A stretch of 64,000 nt of DNA from Acidihalobacter ferrooxydans (GCF_001975725.1 NZ_CP019434.1:2067486-2131485), one strand, 5' to 3'; shown: positions 27,719 to 37,335, numbered from the stretch's first letter. Notes: a model not told the origin generated them from the sequence alone. Numbers and translations are program-made.

Positions 27719-28488
27719 ACGCGGACGCCGTGCTGCGCCTGAGCGGCATCGAAACGCGCTATGGCGCGCGCGTCATCCACGCCGGCATCGATCTCAGCGT
27801 CACCCGCGGCGAAATTCTCGCCATCGTCGGCGGCTCCGGTTCCGGCAAGACCACCCTGCTGCGCGAAATGCTGTTGCTGCGAACGCCCGAAGCCGGCCAT
27901 GTCGAAATCCTCGGCCAGCGTAATGTGCGCCGTGGCTCGCGCGCGGAAATCGCCTTGCGCAGGCGCATGGGCGTGCTCTTCCAGTCCGGCGCACTGTTCG
28001 GCGGGCTGACCGTGCTGGAAAACGTCTGTCTGCCGTTGCAGGAGCACACCGGTCTGCGCGCCGCTACTATCGGCCAGATCGCCACGCTCAAAATCGCGCT
28101 TACCGGCCTGCCGCCGGAGAGTGCGGCGCTCTATCCAAGCGAGTTGAGCGGCGGCATGCGCAAACGCGCCGCGCTCGCCCGCGCGCTGGCGCTTGACCCT
28201 GAACTGCTGTTTCTGGACGAACCCGGCTCAGGGCTCGATCCGGTCAGTGCACGCGCCATTGACGAGCTGGTCGTCACACTGCGCGACGCACTCGATCTGA
28301 CCGTCGTCATGGTCACGCACGATCTGGCCACCGTGCAACGCATCGCGGACCGCGTGATTCTGCTCGGCGAGCGCGTCATACTGGCATCGGGTACGCCAGC
28401 CGAGATGGCTGCCAACCCCGACCCGCGCGTACGCCGGTTCTTTGCCGCCCAGGACACCGGCCGCGCCCGCTTAAGTAACGAGGCATAA
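27715..28488 (+). CDS. mlaF: MlaF-like ABC transporter ATPase
   Basis: A 257-residue ATPase of the Mla/Mkl type. The Walker A motif is GGSGSGKTTLL, the signature LSGGMRKRAALARALALDP, Walker B ELLFLDEP, and the switch histidine lies in VMVTHDLATVQRIADR. The GTG at 27715 overlaps the permease stop. It should power lipid movement by the permease and the MCE protein that follows. Confidence 0.9.
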   Translation: MNADAVLRLSGIETRYGARVIHAGIDLSVTRGEILAIVGGSGSGKTTLLREMLLLRTPEAGHVEILGQRNVRRGSRAEIALRRRMGVLFQSGALFGGLTVLENVCLPLQEHTGLRAATIGQIATLKIALTGLPPESAALYPSELSGGMRKRAALARALALDPELLFLDEPGSGLDPVSARAIDELVVTLRDALDLTVVMVTHDLATVQRIADRVILLGERVILASGTPAEMAANPDPRVRRFFAAQDTGRARLSNEA

Positions 28489-28491
28489 GCT

Positions 28492-29412
28492 ATGGAATCC
28501 CGCGTCAACTATGCCCTGGTCGGCGCTTTCGTGCTGCTGCTAGGCAGCGCCGCCATCGCCATCCTGCTCTGGCTCGTCGCCGGCGGCCCACGCGTCAGCT
28601 ACACGCATTACCTGGTCTACACCACCGACTCGGTGGCCGGCCTGCCCGCAGATGCCCCCGTCCGCTACCACGGTGTCAAGGTCGGCTACGTGAGCACCAT
28701 CGGTCTCGATCCAGACAATCCCCAGCGCGTGCGTTTGCTGCTGAACATCGCGCAAGGCACCCCGATCAAGCAGGACACACGCGCAACGCTTCAGATGCAG
28801 GGCATTACCGGCATTAATTACATCAGTCTCAGCGGCGGCGCCAACAGCTCGCCCCCTTTGACCGCCACCCCGGGCAAGCCCTACCCCGTCATCAAAAGCG
28901 GCACGTCGCTGCTGCAACGGGCCGACGTGATCCTGACCCAGGTTGGCGAGAATGTCAGCAGCCTCAGCAAACGGATCAACGCCGTGCTCAGCACGGACAA
29001 TCTGCGGCACTTGTCCGCAACCCTGGCCCACCTCGATACCATAACAGGCGCGCTCGCCGCCAACAGCAGCCGAATCAACCAGTCACTGCAGGAATTCGAT
29101 TTCACGCTGCGCGATCTGCGCGACAGCACCGCAAAGCTGCCTATTCTGCTCGACAACGCCAACCGCAGTGCGGTGTTGCTGCCCACGCTCATCCACAATC
29201 TCAATCGCAGCTCGAAAAATTTCAACAGCGCCGCCGCGCAGGTCAATGCCGCAGCCATCTCGGTCCAACGCGCATTACCGCAACTCGACCTCACAATGCA
29301 GGAATTGAGTAACACCGCAACCACGTATCGCCACCTCGGTGAGCAACTGCAACGCAATCCCGGCGCTCTTCTCTATGGACCAACGCCGGTGAAACCAGGC
29401 CCCGGAGAATGA
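28492..29412 (+). CDS. mlaD: MCE/MlaD-family lipid-binding protein
   Basis: A 306-residue protein with one N-terminal membrane anchor (ALVGAFVLLLGSAAIAILLW) and a single MCE domain (about residues 35-125: TDSVAGLPADAPVRYHGVKV, then QGITGINYISLSGG). A long helical C-terminal region follows. MCE proteins form hexameric rings that shuttle lipids across the periplasm. It starts three bases after the ATPase gene and overlaps the lipoprotein gene. Confidence 0.9.
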   Translation: MESRVNYALVGAFVLLLGSAAIAILLWLVAGGPRVSYTHYLVYTTDSVAGLPADAPVRYHGVKVGYVSTIGLDPDNPQRVRLLLNIAQGTPIKQDTRATLQMQGITGINYISLSGGANSSPPLTATPGKPYPVIKSGTSLLQRADVILTQVGENVSSLSKRINAVLSTDNLRHLSATLAHLDTITGALAANSSRINQSLQEFDFTLRDLRDSTAKLPILLDNANRSAVLLPTLIHNLNRSSKNFNSAAAQVNAAAISVQRALPQLDLTMQELSNTATTYRHLGEQLQRNPGALLYGPTPVKPGPGE

Positions 29413-30080
29413 TGCAGATGAACCGCCCGAACCAGCAATACCGCCATAAGCTTCGCTGGGCCACGCGTATCGGCGTACTGGCGCTCGCCAGCAGTCTGAG
29501 CGCCTGCACAGTCCTGCCGGAACGTGCGCCACCGCATCCGATCACCACCTATCGCCTCACACTCCCTACAACGACACAGCCCACCGGCGGCGCGGCCAAC
29601 TGCGCCAGCGTGCGTATCAACGCCATGACCACAGCTGCTGGCTTCTCCGGTACCGCCATGCGTTACAGCGAAGCAGCAGGCACCATCGCGGACTTTGCCT
29701 TCAACCGATGGGCCGCGCCACCGGCGAGAATGCTCGACCCGCTACTGGTTCAGAGCATGAGCAACAGCGGCCTGTTTCGCTCCGTGCTCGGCCCGGGTTC
29801 GCCGGCCACCGCCACGCTGCAACTGGACACCGAACTGATCAGCCTCGTACAACGCGTGACGGGCTCACACAGCACCGCACATCTCGTCATGCGTGTCAGC
29901 GTGAATAATCTGACGACCGAGCATCAGATCGCTGCGCGACAATTCGTCATCGATCAGACCGCATCGGCGGCCACACCCGAAGCCGGCGTGACTGCCACAG
30001 ATGCCGCTGTCGCACGCTGGAATACGGAACTGATCGATTGGCTGCGCCAACTGGGCCGATCCGGTTTGTGCCCGTCGTAA
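29409..30080 (+). CDS. ABC-type transport auxiliary lipoprotein
   Basis: A 223-residue lipoprotein with a clear lipobox (LALASSLSAC) after a basic N-terminus, and the PqiC/DUF330-type domain (ITTYRLTLP, RINAMTTAAGFSGTAMRY, FAFNRWAAPPARMLDPLL). Such proteins accompany MCE systems and probably link them to the outer membrane. It overlaps the MCE gene by four bases and closes the operon. Confidence 0.85.
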   Translation: MMQMNRPNQQYRHKLRWATRIGVLALASSLSACTVLPERAPPHPITTYRLTLPTTTQPTGGAANCASVRINAMTTAAGFSGTAMRYSEAAGTIADFAFNRWAAPPARMLDPLLVQSMSNSGLFRSVLGPGSPATATLQLDTELISLVQRVTGSHSTAHLVMRVSVNNLTTEHQIAARQFVIDQTASAATPEAGVTATDAAVARWNTELIDWLRQLGRSGLCPS

Positions 30081-30302
30081 ACATAGCGCCCCCGGGCCGG
30101 AGGAGCGTCGCAGCGATCTCTGCGCCTGTGTTCCTTCAGGTCTTCTGCTCACGGAACCGCCCGAAACCAAACGAACGGTAAGGTCACCGGACTGAACTTT
30201 TACCCGCCTGCAGCGGTCGCACTGATATAGCGCATTACTCATCGGCTTCTCGCCAAATTGAGCGACGCTATACCGAACTCCATCACCATCAGGAGACAAC
30301 AG

Positions 30303-30614
30303 ATGAAACGCAACCCTCAAGCGAAACGTCTTGCTCTTGCCGTTGCCGCCACAGGTGCACTCGGCTTTGCCATGTATACGCCCACCGCGTTCGCCGCCAC
30401 GAACGCCAGCCCATGCTCGGCCAAACAGAGCCCATCGACCGCAACACAGTGCAAGAAGAACAATCCATGCAGTATGCAATACAAGAAAAACCCGTGTTGC
30501 GCAAAACAGAACGCCAAGTCCAACATGAAAAACCCGTGCGCCAGTAAAAATCCCTGCGCGATGAAGACGCAACACAATAAGGCCGGTATGAAAAATCCGT
30601 GCGCAATGAATTGA
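30303..30614 (+). CDS. Exported Cys-rich protein with repeated NPC motifs
   Basis: A 103-residue protein. An N-terminal signal peptide (KRLALAVAATGALGFAMY, cleavage near AFAA) is followed by a short basic mature part of about 70 residues with eight cysteines. Five of these occur in repeated NPC motifs (NNPCSM, KNPCCAK, KNPCASK, KNPCAMK, KNPCAMN). The ribosome site aggagacaacag precedes the ATG at 30303. Cys/Met/Lys spacing suggests soft-metal (copper) or thiol binding in the periplasm, but I do not know a characterised homologue. It stands alone between the Mla-like operon and a DUF6969-like gene. Confidence 0.75.
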   Translation: MKRNPQAKRLALAVAATGALGFAMYTPTAFAATNASPCSAKQSPSTATQCKKNNPCSMQYKKNPCCAKQNAKSNMKNPCASKNPCAMKTQHNKAGMKNPCAMN

Positions 30615-30832
30615 TGTGCTGAGTCACTCGTGACTGCAACTTTCTGCGCCTTCCCTGACACAGCGTGATAAGACGCGGCGCGCAGACAATAGCTTTACCC
30701 TTGCCAAGAAGCGTCACGACGCCGTTTCGCTTTCGGGCGCCCTTCAACCGCGGAACGGGCAAGACACGTGAAATGACTGCGGCTGCCGCGTGACTCGATC
30801 GCCCTGAGCAGAGATCAACCACTCGCGAACCT

Positions 30833-31564
30833 ATGCCCCACTCACCGTCTCCACCGGGAACGCCGCGTGTGCCGCTCGCTCGAACGTTTACGCCACAGAT
30901 GCGCGAAAGCCTGCTCGTTGCGGGGCAGGAGGTTCACGAATGCATGCGCGTGCTCGAAAAGGCCGAACTCAACCTCGTGGGAGAAATCCTGCGTGGCCAG
31001 GGTGAGTTTGTCGAATTCGAACACTATCCGCATGACGATGTCAGCGACCACGAAACGCACAGCCAGTACTACTACCATAGCCACGGCGACAACCGCCGGC
31101 CTGAACACGGACACTTCCACACGTTTATCCGCACAGGCGAACTGGTACCGACACCGAAGACAGCCCAGCCGAGGCCAGACGCCGACGAATGGCCCAGCGG
31201 CGATGCGGCACTGGCGCACATCATCAGCATTGCCATGGACGACTGGGGTTATCCACTCGGCCTCTTCGCCACCAATCGCTGGGTGACAGGAGAGACGTGG
31301 TATCCAGCGCCCACCCTGATTCAGTTGTTACCGCGCTTTGAGATTGATCACGCATACCCATCCTGGCCCACCAATCGCTGGATAACCGCGCTATTGCGCC
31401 TGTTCCGCCCGCATATCGAAGAACTGCTGCTTCATCGGGACGCAGTTATCCAGGCATGGCAACAAAATCACCCTGAGCAAGATGCACTGGAGGATCGTGC
31501 GCTTGAAATAACGGGCTACATCCCCATCTCGGTCGAGCAATGGATGCACGAACTGACCTCATGA
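30833..31564 (+). CDS. Conserved protein of unknown function (DUF6969-like)
   Basis: A 243-residue soluble protein. The centre is His-rich: SQYYYHSHGDNRRPEHGHFH, followed by HTFIRTGELVP, which I associate with the DUF6969 family. This pattern might bind a metal. Further conserved-looking parts are HIISIAMDDWGYPLGLFATN and WVTGETWYP. No catalytic assignment is possible. No operon partner is evident. Confidence 0.55.
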   Translation: MPHSPSPPGTPRVPLARTFTPQMRESLLVAGQEVHECMRVLEKAELNLVGEILRGQGEFVEFEHYPHDDVSDHETHSQYYYHSHGDNRRPEHGHFHTFIRTGELVPTPKTAQPRPDADEWPSGDAALAHIISIAMDDWGYPLGLFATNRWVTGETWYPAPTLIQLLPRFEIDHAYPSWPTNRWITALLRLFRPHIEELLLHRDAVIQAWQQNHPEQDALEDRALEITGYIPISVEQWMHELTS

Positions 31565-31727
31565 TGTCGATCCCCTCACATGTGGCGCCATCCTCACGAC
31601 ACGGGGCACTGTTCTAGAGATTTGCGCATGCGCGGCTCAAGACTGTGTGCACACTGAATAAAAAGTCGCGTAGCTGCACGAAAACTCTTAATATACCTGA
31701 CGCGTAACTAACAATAGGGGACGTTCC

Positions 31728-31901
31728 ATGGACATCGAAAAGAAGCCTGAGGGAAGAATTTCTAACCCGCTCTATACAGGCCCCGAACGCAGATCCGGGG
31801 AGCGCCGGATAGTTCGTGACAGGCGAGAGATGATACGCTTTGAACTTGAAAAAGAAGATCGCCGTTCGCACAAGGATCGTCGCCAACTCAATCGCATATA
31901 G
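31728..31901 (+). CDS. Small Arg/Glu-rich protein (57 residues)
   Basis: A short gene with a good ribosome site (taggggacg) before the ATG at 31728, ending with TAG. The product is highly charged with repeated ERR/DRR motifs: GPERRSGERRIVRDRREMIR followed by FELEKEDRRSHKDRRQ. Similar small proteins occur in many gammaproteobacteria, often without a known role. A nucleic-acid or acidic-protein partner is plausible from the charge. It is too short for most gene callers. Confidence 0.65.
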   Translation: MDIEKKPEGRISNPLYTGPERRSGERRIVRDRREMIRFELEKEDRRSHKDRRQLNRI

Positions 31902-32178
31902 GAGAGAGCCGCGATACCTGAACGTTCCCTATAACCCTTGTTAATATCTGGATAGCCATCGGTCTGTTGGCGTTCACTACGAGCCTTTCGGGCTTGGAGA
32001 ATCATGGCAAGGCGCATGGGCATAGAAGCCAGTCCCCCGATCATGTGAGGACAATAAACGAAACATGCCCCATCGCCGCAATCGGATTTTTCAAAGTCCG
32101 ACAGACTCTTGGAGTATCCAGCCAGTTCACAAGCCTCTGCGCGAGGCATTGGTTTTCTGTATCTGCCCGGAGTGCAAC

Positions 32179-32502
32179 ATGACGTTTGTCGTCACCGATA
32201 ACTGTATCAAATGCAAATATACCGATTGCGTAGAAGTCTGCCCCGTGGACTGTTTCCACGAAGGGCCCAATTTCCTGGTCATCGATCCAGACGAGTGCAT
32301 TGACTGCACGCTGTGCGAGCCGGAATGCCCGGCCGAGGCGATCTATCCTGAAGACGATTTGCCCGACGGGCAGGAAGTGTTTCTGGAACTGAACGCCGAC
32401 CTATCGCGTGACTGGCCGGTCATTACAGTGCGCAAACCTGCGCCAGAAGATGCTGAGGAATGGGACGGCAAACCGAACAAGCTCCAATACCTGGAACGAT
32501 AA
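32179..32502 (+). CDS. fdxA: Seven-iron ferredoxin (FdxA type)
   Basis: A 107-residue ferredoxin with one [3Fe-4S] and one [4Fe-4S] cluster. The motifs are [17 protein letters not shown] near the N-terminus (C-x7-C for the 3Fe site) and [12 protein letters not shown]. The acidic C-terminus [15 protein letters not shown]-like stretch is typical of FdxA. The ATG at 32179 has GGAG just upstream; the open frame upstream of it is not conserved. It converges on the lipoate genes across a shared terminator. It might supply electrons to the radical SAM enzymes next door, which is inference. Confidence 0.95.
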   Translation: MTFVVTDNCIKCKYTDCVEVCPVDCFHEGPNFLVIDPDECIDCTLCEPECPAEAIYPEDDLPDGQEVFLELNADLSRDWPVITVRKPAPEDAEEWDGKPNKLQYLER

Positions 32503-32550
32503 AGGCAACGCTACCACTACCAACGGCTCAGCTATCGGGCCGTGTACAAA

Positions 32551-32580
32551 CGAAAAGGCCCTGTTACCAGGGCCTTTTCG
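32551..32580. terminator. Bidirectional terminator between fdxA and lipS2
   Basis: A perfect hairpin: cgaaaaggccctg at 32551-32563 pairs with 32568-32580, loop of four bases. The A-run on one side and the T-run on the other make it work in both directions, fitting two convergent genes. Confidence 0.85.
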
Positions 32581-32619
32581 CTCGCAGTGTTAACGCCGCA
32601 CCATCAGGCACGTAGAAAA

Positions 32620-33771
32620 TCAGTCCAGCGCGTCATGGTCAACGGTGCCGACATCTTCGCCAGCCATCTGTCTGCGCACGAAACCAACGTCGTTCGCATT
32701 CAGCGCAAACGGAAATGAGCGGATATCGGTCGGGCTGGAGTCACCATAAGGGCGATTACATGCCGACACTTCCTCATCTGACTTCCCAGGGCAACCCGAA
32801 GTCTGGAATGGCTTGCCGGACGCGATAAGGTCTTCAACATCCTGCTCATCTATACCGAAATCGACAATCTGCCCCTGCTCGTTGAACCTCATGTCATCGA
32901 CGCGACCACCGGCATAGTCGATGATGAACCGCCCAAGCTGCACACGGCGCCACTGCTCCTTCGGCACAGGGGGCCAATCCTCCATCAGTGAACCCTGCTC
33001 CGGGAAAAATGCGAACATGTGGTTGTGTCCACCCATGTCACGCATCTTCTGGCAAATCTCCATCATCTCTTGCTCGGTTTCACCCATACCGGCAATCAGA
33101 TGCGCACCGAACTTCTCAGGCCCGAAGATTTCTGCAGCCCATTCGATGGCTTGCCAGTACTTGTCCCAGCGGTGAGGACTGTCAACCGTTTTGCCGCGTG
33201 TACGCTCGAAAATTTCCGGGGTCACAGCATCGAGTGCCACGGTAAAGATATCGGCGCCTTCGTCGCGCAGTGTCACCAGATCCTCGTATTTCATCGTGGT
33301 CGGATTCGACAAAATAGAAACCGGAATGTGCGGCGCCGCCTTCATCCATTTGCGCAGCAGCACCAAAGTGTCGTGATCTGAGTTCGGATGCGTGATCATC
33401 GAAATGCACATGCGCTCGAACTGACCCTTGTCCGCGTTTTGCTTGACGCGCTCAATGACCTCGTCATAACCGACAGTCGGCCAATCGACGCGTATAAAGT
33501 TGCGATCCGCATAGTCGCGTGATTCCTCCCGGTGGCGCGCCAACCCACAATAGCTACAGTTCGCACGGCAGCCCTCAGGATAAGTTACGAGCAGATTAAG
33601 GCAATGTGTGCATGACGTCCGGTGCATATTCCCCGGCACCAGACCGAGAGTAATTGCAGCTGCAGTGGACAACTGCACGTAGTTCGGAGAACGCATCTCC
33701 GGCGTTTTCACATGATAGTCCGGCCGGTAGAAACTGACCGGCATCACTACGTCATCGGGGCTGGCACTCAC
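32620..33771 (-). CDS. lipS2: Radical SAM lipoate-assembly protein (LipS2-type)
   Basis: A 383-residue radical SAM enzyme. The SAM-cluster motif is EGCRANCSYCGLARH (CxxxCxxC). Extra cysteines are seen at SCTHCLNLL before it and in TSGCPGKSDEEVSACNRPYG near the C-terminus, consistent with an auxiliary iron-sulfur cluster that donates sulfur. In sHdr organisms two such enzymes, LipS1 and LipS2, together insert two sulfurs into octanoyl chains on LbpA. Which of the two this is rests on gene order (last, after lipT) and is tentative. The GTG start at 33771 has aggagtg just upstream. It ends at the shared terminator with fdxA. Confidence 0.75.
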   Translation of the reverse strand: MSASPDDVVMPVSFYRPDYHVKTPEMRSPNYVQLSTAAAITLGLVPGNMHRTSCTHCLNLLVTYPEGCRANCSYCGLARHREESRDYADRNFIRVDWPTVGYDEVIERVKQNADKGQFERMCISMITHPNSDHDTLVLLRKWMKAAPHIPVSILSNPTTMKYEDLVTLRDEGADIFTVALDAVTPEIFERTRGKTVDSPHRWDKYWQAIEWAAEIFGPEKFGAHLIAGMGETEQEMMEICQKMRDMGGHNHMFAFFPEQGSLMEDWPPVPKEQWRRVQLGRFIIDYAGGRVDDMRFNEQGQIVDFGIDEQDVEDLIASGKPFQTSGCPGKSDEEVSACNRPYGDSSPTDIRSFPFALNANDVGFVRRQMAGEDVGTVDHDALD

Positions 33772-33864
33772 TGTTCACTCCTCCAAACTATCGGCGGTTT
33801 CGCCGTAGGTTATCGCAACTGTCTCCTGTCTGGTATCAGGCAGGCCAAATAAACGAACAATTCT

Positions 33865-34935
33865 TCAAGACACCAGGGGCTCGAAATACTCGTTGAATGC
33901 GATCCAACCGCGGCGCATCGTGCCGTCGTCGTTCGCTGCGACGGTACGCCAGTGCTGCTCAAGGTACAAGCGTCGCTCAACAGCACGCTTGATTGATGCC
34001 TCGAACTGGTCACGCACATCCTCTTCGTAATCGACGAATGCATCTTCATCGCCAGCCAGATACTCTGCGGCCGCCTGGCCGGCACGCTCACCTGAAACGA
34101 CTGCAGCCGAGATACCGCCGCCAGTGATCGGGTGCGTCAACCCTCCCGCATCGCCAACGAAAAGGCAGCGGCCGACTACCAGAAAGTCACGCAGTCCGCC
34201 CACGGGAATGGCCCCGCCAGTGCGGTACAGGATGGTTTCACCGACTAAACCATCACGGATCAACTGCACATGCAGTGCTTCGAGAGGCTCTTTCAGATTG
34301 TCCTCGAACCGCTTGTCGGCACCGAGCCCCAGGTTTGCCAGGTTTCCCTTGGGAAATAACCAGGCATAACCGCCCGGAAAATCATCGGACAACCAAATGT
34401 CCGTATCCGCATAGGGTCTAAGTAGTGGCACCGTGTACTGACGCGTCTGAACCACTTTCAGCGGCGGCAAGCGCAGATATCCCGCGACCGGTGAATGTGG
34501 ACCGTCCGCAGCGATCAAGATTTCATAACCAACTTCGATCGCACGGTCGTCACAACGCAGCGTGGCAACCCTTGCATCAGGATCAAGCTCGATCAGTCGG
34601 GTATGCGACCAGATGCTTGCACCCGCCTTTTCGGCTTGGTCCGCAATCGCCTGATCGAAACGCGCACGATCGATCATGTATCCGGGAAACTCAGATTCGT
34701 ATCGTTCGCCAGACGGCAAAATGCTCTTCATCCCAACAATTTTCTGGCGCAAAACGCCTTCTGGCTTTGCATACGCGCCCATCGGCATAGGGATGAACTC
34801 CGCACATTGCACGGGCTCACCGATGCGTCGGTTCCGGTCGACAGCCAGCACCTCAAGTCCGGCTTCAGCAGCGACGCGAGCTGCCGATGCACCGCCCGGC
34901 CCAATGCCAACCACCAACACCTGAACCGTCTTCAT
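33865..34935 (-). CDS. lipT: LipT-type FAD-dependent oxidoreductase
   Basis: A 356-residue flavoprotein of the geranylgeranyl-reductase-like group. The N-terminal dinucleotide fold is VLVVGIGPGGASAARVAAEA; downstream are LIAADGPHSPVAGYL and LFVGDAGGLTHPITGGGISA, the FAD-binding GD box. In sHdr organisms this family (LipT) is co-encoded with the lipoate-assembly genes and is thought to deliver electrons to the radical SAM steps. The ATG at 34935 overlaps the ligase stop (ATGA); the track start at 34950 is less likely. Confidence 0.8.
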   Translation of the reverse strand: MKTVQVLVVGIGPGGASAARVAAEAGLEVLAVDRNRRIGEPVQCAEFIPMPMGAYAKPEGVLRQKIVGMKSILPSGERYESEFPGYMIDRARFDQAIADQAEKAGASIWSHTRLIELDPDARVATLRCDDRAIEVGYEILIAADGPHSPVAGYLRLPPLKVVQTRQYTVPLLRPYADTDIWLSDDFPGGYAWLFPKGNLANLGLGADKRFEDNLKEPLEALHVQLIRDGLVGETILYRTGGAIPVGGLRDFLVVGRCLFVGDAGGLTHPITGGGISAAVVSGERAGQAAAEYLAGDEDAFVDYEEDVRDQFEASIKRAVERRLYLEQHWRTVAANDDGTMRRGWIAFNEYFEPLVS

Positions 34936-36029
34936 GACGATACCTCGCAAGCGGAATCAGCACTTGCAACGGCCTGGCGAATAGCGGTCGCAAAATCGCG
35001 TGGTTCCAGCAACAGCATTTCACTTTCTGTCTTGGCGAAAAACGCATCAACGTTGCTTTCCAGCTTAGCCAACGGTGTATCTTTCAGCGCGGCTTCCAGG
35101 TCCAACACGACACGACGCGGCTTCACGAAGAAGTCTCCCGTTAACCAGACCTGCTTGAGATGCTGACGCGGCTGATCGATCGCCACACACGCTCGAAGCA
35201 CACCACCCTTCGTACGTAGCACGCTTTCAAGCATTGGAGCATCCGCAAGCGGGCGATTGTGCTGATAGACCCACTCAGTAGTATCAATTTCGGCAAGTGC
35301 ATTGACATATGCGACCTGCTCGCTCGCATTCAATTCGCCAGCACGCTCGAATTTGATACCAAAAGACTCACCGATAGCGTCCATAATATGCCGCTGAACA
35401 CCTTTTATCGCCGGGGTCTCACCAAGCAATTCACGCAGACTGACGACACGTTCTCGCGCCGAACTAATTGCTTTATCGGATAATTTTTCAGCCGGGATGC
35501 GCAGGACGCGCAGCATCCGCTCGACATCGAAATCGAGCAGTAATGTCCCCTGATAAAGTATCGAGTCACCATCGAAAGCGCCGCCCGTACCGGACACCTT
35601 ACGCCCGGCGATTTCGATATCGTTGCGCGGACGAAAGCGTGCGTCTACACCAAGACGGGAAATACCATCGGCCACAGCCGTACAAATTCGCTCGGCGACC
35701 GCGCCCATTTGCGCTGTGCCGAAAATATGTTTATCAAGGTATAGCTCCCAACCCAATACGGTTTCATCAAAATACAAAGCACCACCGCCGGTCACACGGC
35801 GTTGTATCTCGATCCCGTGCTCGTGACAGTAATCAAGGCGCAGTTCCTGCTCGACATGCTGATGAAAGCCGATCAGCGCGGAAGGGCTAAATCGTAGAAA
35901 CCGCAATGTATGTGGAGACAGTCCCGACTGATGACAATCCAGCAAAGCCTGGTTCAGCGCAAAATTCTCAGCCGCACGTAATACGCCTGTGTCGATGACC
36001 CGCCAGGGGCATCCGGCCTGCGAATTCAT
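34932..36029 (-). CDS. sLpl(AB)-type lipoate/octanoate ligase
   Basis: A 365-residue lipoate-protein ligase with both the catalytic and the C-terminal accessory part, the form called sLpl(AB) in sulfur oxidisers. Motifs: FLRFSPSALIGFHQH, IQRRVTGGGALYFDETVLGW (the RRxTGGGxV/A loop) and NDIEIAGRKVSGTGGAF (catalytic lysine). It should adenylate octanoate or lipoate and transfer it to the lysine of LbpA, not to the usual dehydrogenase E2 proteins. The ATG at 36029 overlaps the preceding radical SAM stop (ATGA). Confidence 0.88.
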   Translation of the reverse strand: MNSQAGCPWRVIDTGVLRAAENFALNQALLDCHQSGLSPHTLRFLRFSPSALIGFHQHVEQELRLDYCHEHGIEIQRRVTGGGALYFDETVLGWELYLDKHIFGTAQMGAVAERICTAVADGISRLGVDARFRPRNDIEIAGRKVSGTGGAFDGDSILYQGTLLLDFDVERMLRVLRIPAEKLSDKAISSARERVVSLRELLGETPAIKGVQRHIMDAIGESFGIKFERAGELNASEQVAYVNALAEIDTTEWVYQHNRPLADAPMLESVLRTKGGVLRACVAIDQPRQHLKQVWLTGDFFVKPRRVVLDLEAALKDTPLAKLESNVDAFFAKTESEMLLLEPRDFATAIRQAVASADSACEVSS

Positions 36030-37213
36030 GCTGAGCAGCACCCTTCTGCGCCAGCAGTTTCCATACCTTCCGTAACGATTCGGATACCACCCAGACCACG
36101 CTCCGCAGAACGAGATAACGCACGGCGTTGTCGCTCTTGTTCGATAATTGACTCGAGATCGATGTCGAGGCCGGAATTTGCGTCATCCATTGCCATAACC
36201 TCATCGCCGACAGCGATAGAACAACAGGCTGGAGTGACTTTGACGCGTCGATCCAGACGCGCTGCCAGCTCGACCGAACCGTCGACGGGATGAGCGATAC
36301 CATTCAAGCCCGCCATAACGGCATAACTGTCGATTTGAGACTTGGCCATCCCGGCCGGTCGTGCACAGCCAAGCAGCAACGGCGTACCAGGCAAAGCTTG
36401 ACGCGCATCCATAAAGAATCGTCCAACAGCGTGACTATCTGGCGTTTCGAACGGTCGGCTTTCGGGCGCATAGAATGGCATTACCACCACCAATACCACG
36501 GCATCCGGCAAATGACGCTGAATGATCTCCAACGCATTCCACTCGCCAAGCAGTCGACCATAGTGCAGACCGATAACGATATGGGGAACGACTTTCATTT
36601 TGGTGGCAACAAGGCTCTCCAATGTCGCTTCGAAATCATCTACTGCGCGTCGCAGATGATATACCTGCGTGATCGTGTCCTGTGCGCCGATGACATCCAT
36701 CATTGCCGCATCGATACCGGATTGCTCCATGCTCAACGCGATATCGTCGTCAACGAGTGCCGTATGCATGGCGATCTTGAAGCCTGGAAAATTATCTTTG
36801 ATCCGACGAATCGTGGAATAGTACGCGTCGTATTCAACCTGGTTCCGGTGGTTCGACCCCCCTGTGAGCAGCATCCCCTGAGCGCCTTCTTCTATGATTC
36901 CATTGACGACGCGCCATAGATCTTCGGGGCTGCGTGCAGGCAGCATCGGCTCAAGTATCTTTGCCTTACAATGATCACATTGCAGTTTACAGTCGCCACC
37001 GGTTATCGACACAGCCGGCCACGTGCTTTTTCCGCAACCTTTGAGCTCAGAGGTCTGAAAAACTTTAAATGTTGGCGTATAAAAATTAATCGCTGGTGCT
37101 ACGGAAGCATCAGTAGCCACGAAGGTTCGCTCCATAGCCTTCACCAGTTCCGCATCAAGAACGACGTCCTCAAGCGGCTCGACGTGACCAAGACGTTCCA
37201 GCCAATCCGACAT
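36026..37213 (-). CDS. lipS1: Radical SAM lipoate-assembly protein (LipS1-type)
   Basis: A 395-residue radical SAM protein with the cluster motif GDCKLQCDHCKAKILEPML (CxxxCxxC). Downstream are GMLLTGGSNHRNQVEYDAYY and PGFKIAMHTALVDDDIALSM, typical of the radical SAM barrel. Further cysteines occur at LLGCARPAG, VTPACCSIAVG and GAEGCCSA at the very end. It is first of the four lipoate-assembly genes and lies 176 bases downstream of lbpA. The LipS1 label is by order and by contrast with the other radical SAM protein; it could be swapped. Confidence 0.72.
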   Translation of the reverse strand: MSDWLERLGHVEPLEDVVLDAELVKAMERTFVATDASVAPAINFYTPTFKVFQTSELKGCGKSTWPAVSITGGDCKLQCDHCKAKILEPMLPARSPEDLWRVVNGIIEEGAQGMLLTGGSNHRNQVEYDAYYSTIRRIKDNFPGFKIAMHTALVDDDIALSMEQSGIDAAMMDVIGAQDTITQVYHLRRAVDDFEATLESLVATKMKVVPHIVIGLHYGRLLGEWNALEIIQRHLPDAVVLVVVMPFYAPESRPFETPDSHAVGRFFMDARQALPGTPLLLGCARPAGMAKSQIDSYAVMAGLNGIAHPVDGSVELAARLDRRVKVTPACCSIAVGDEVMAMDDANSGLDIDLESIIEQERQRRALSRSAERGLGGIRIVTEGMETAGAEGCCSA

Positions 37214-37335
37214 TGCAGCACCTAGATTTAATTGAGCGGGAAGGCGCTTAGTAAGGATGACCTTACCGCATTCCTATAAAATGGCGCATGCACGACCGTG
37301 CCTACGCGCGTGACGATATCCACATACCAGCTTGG

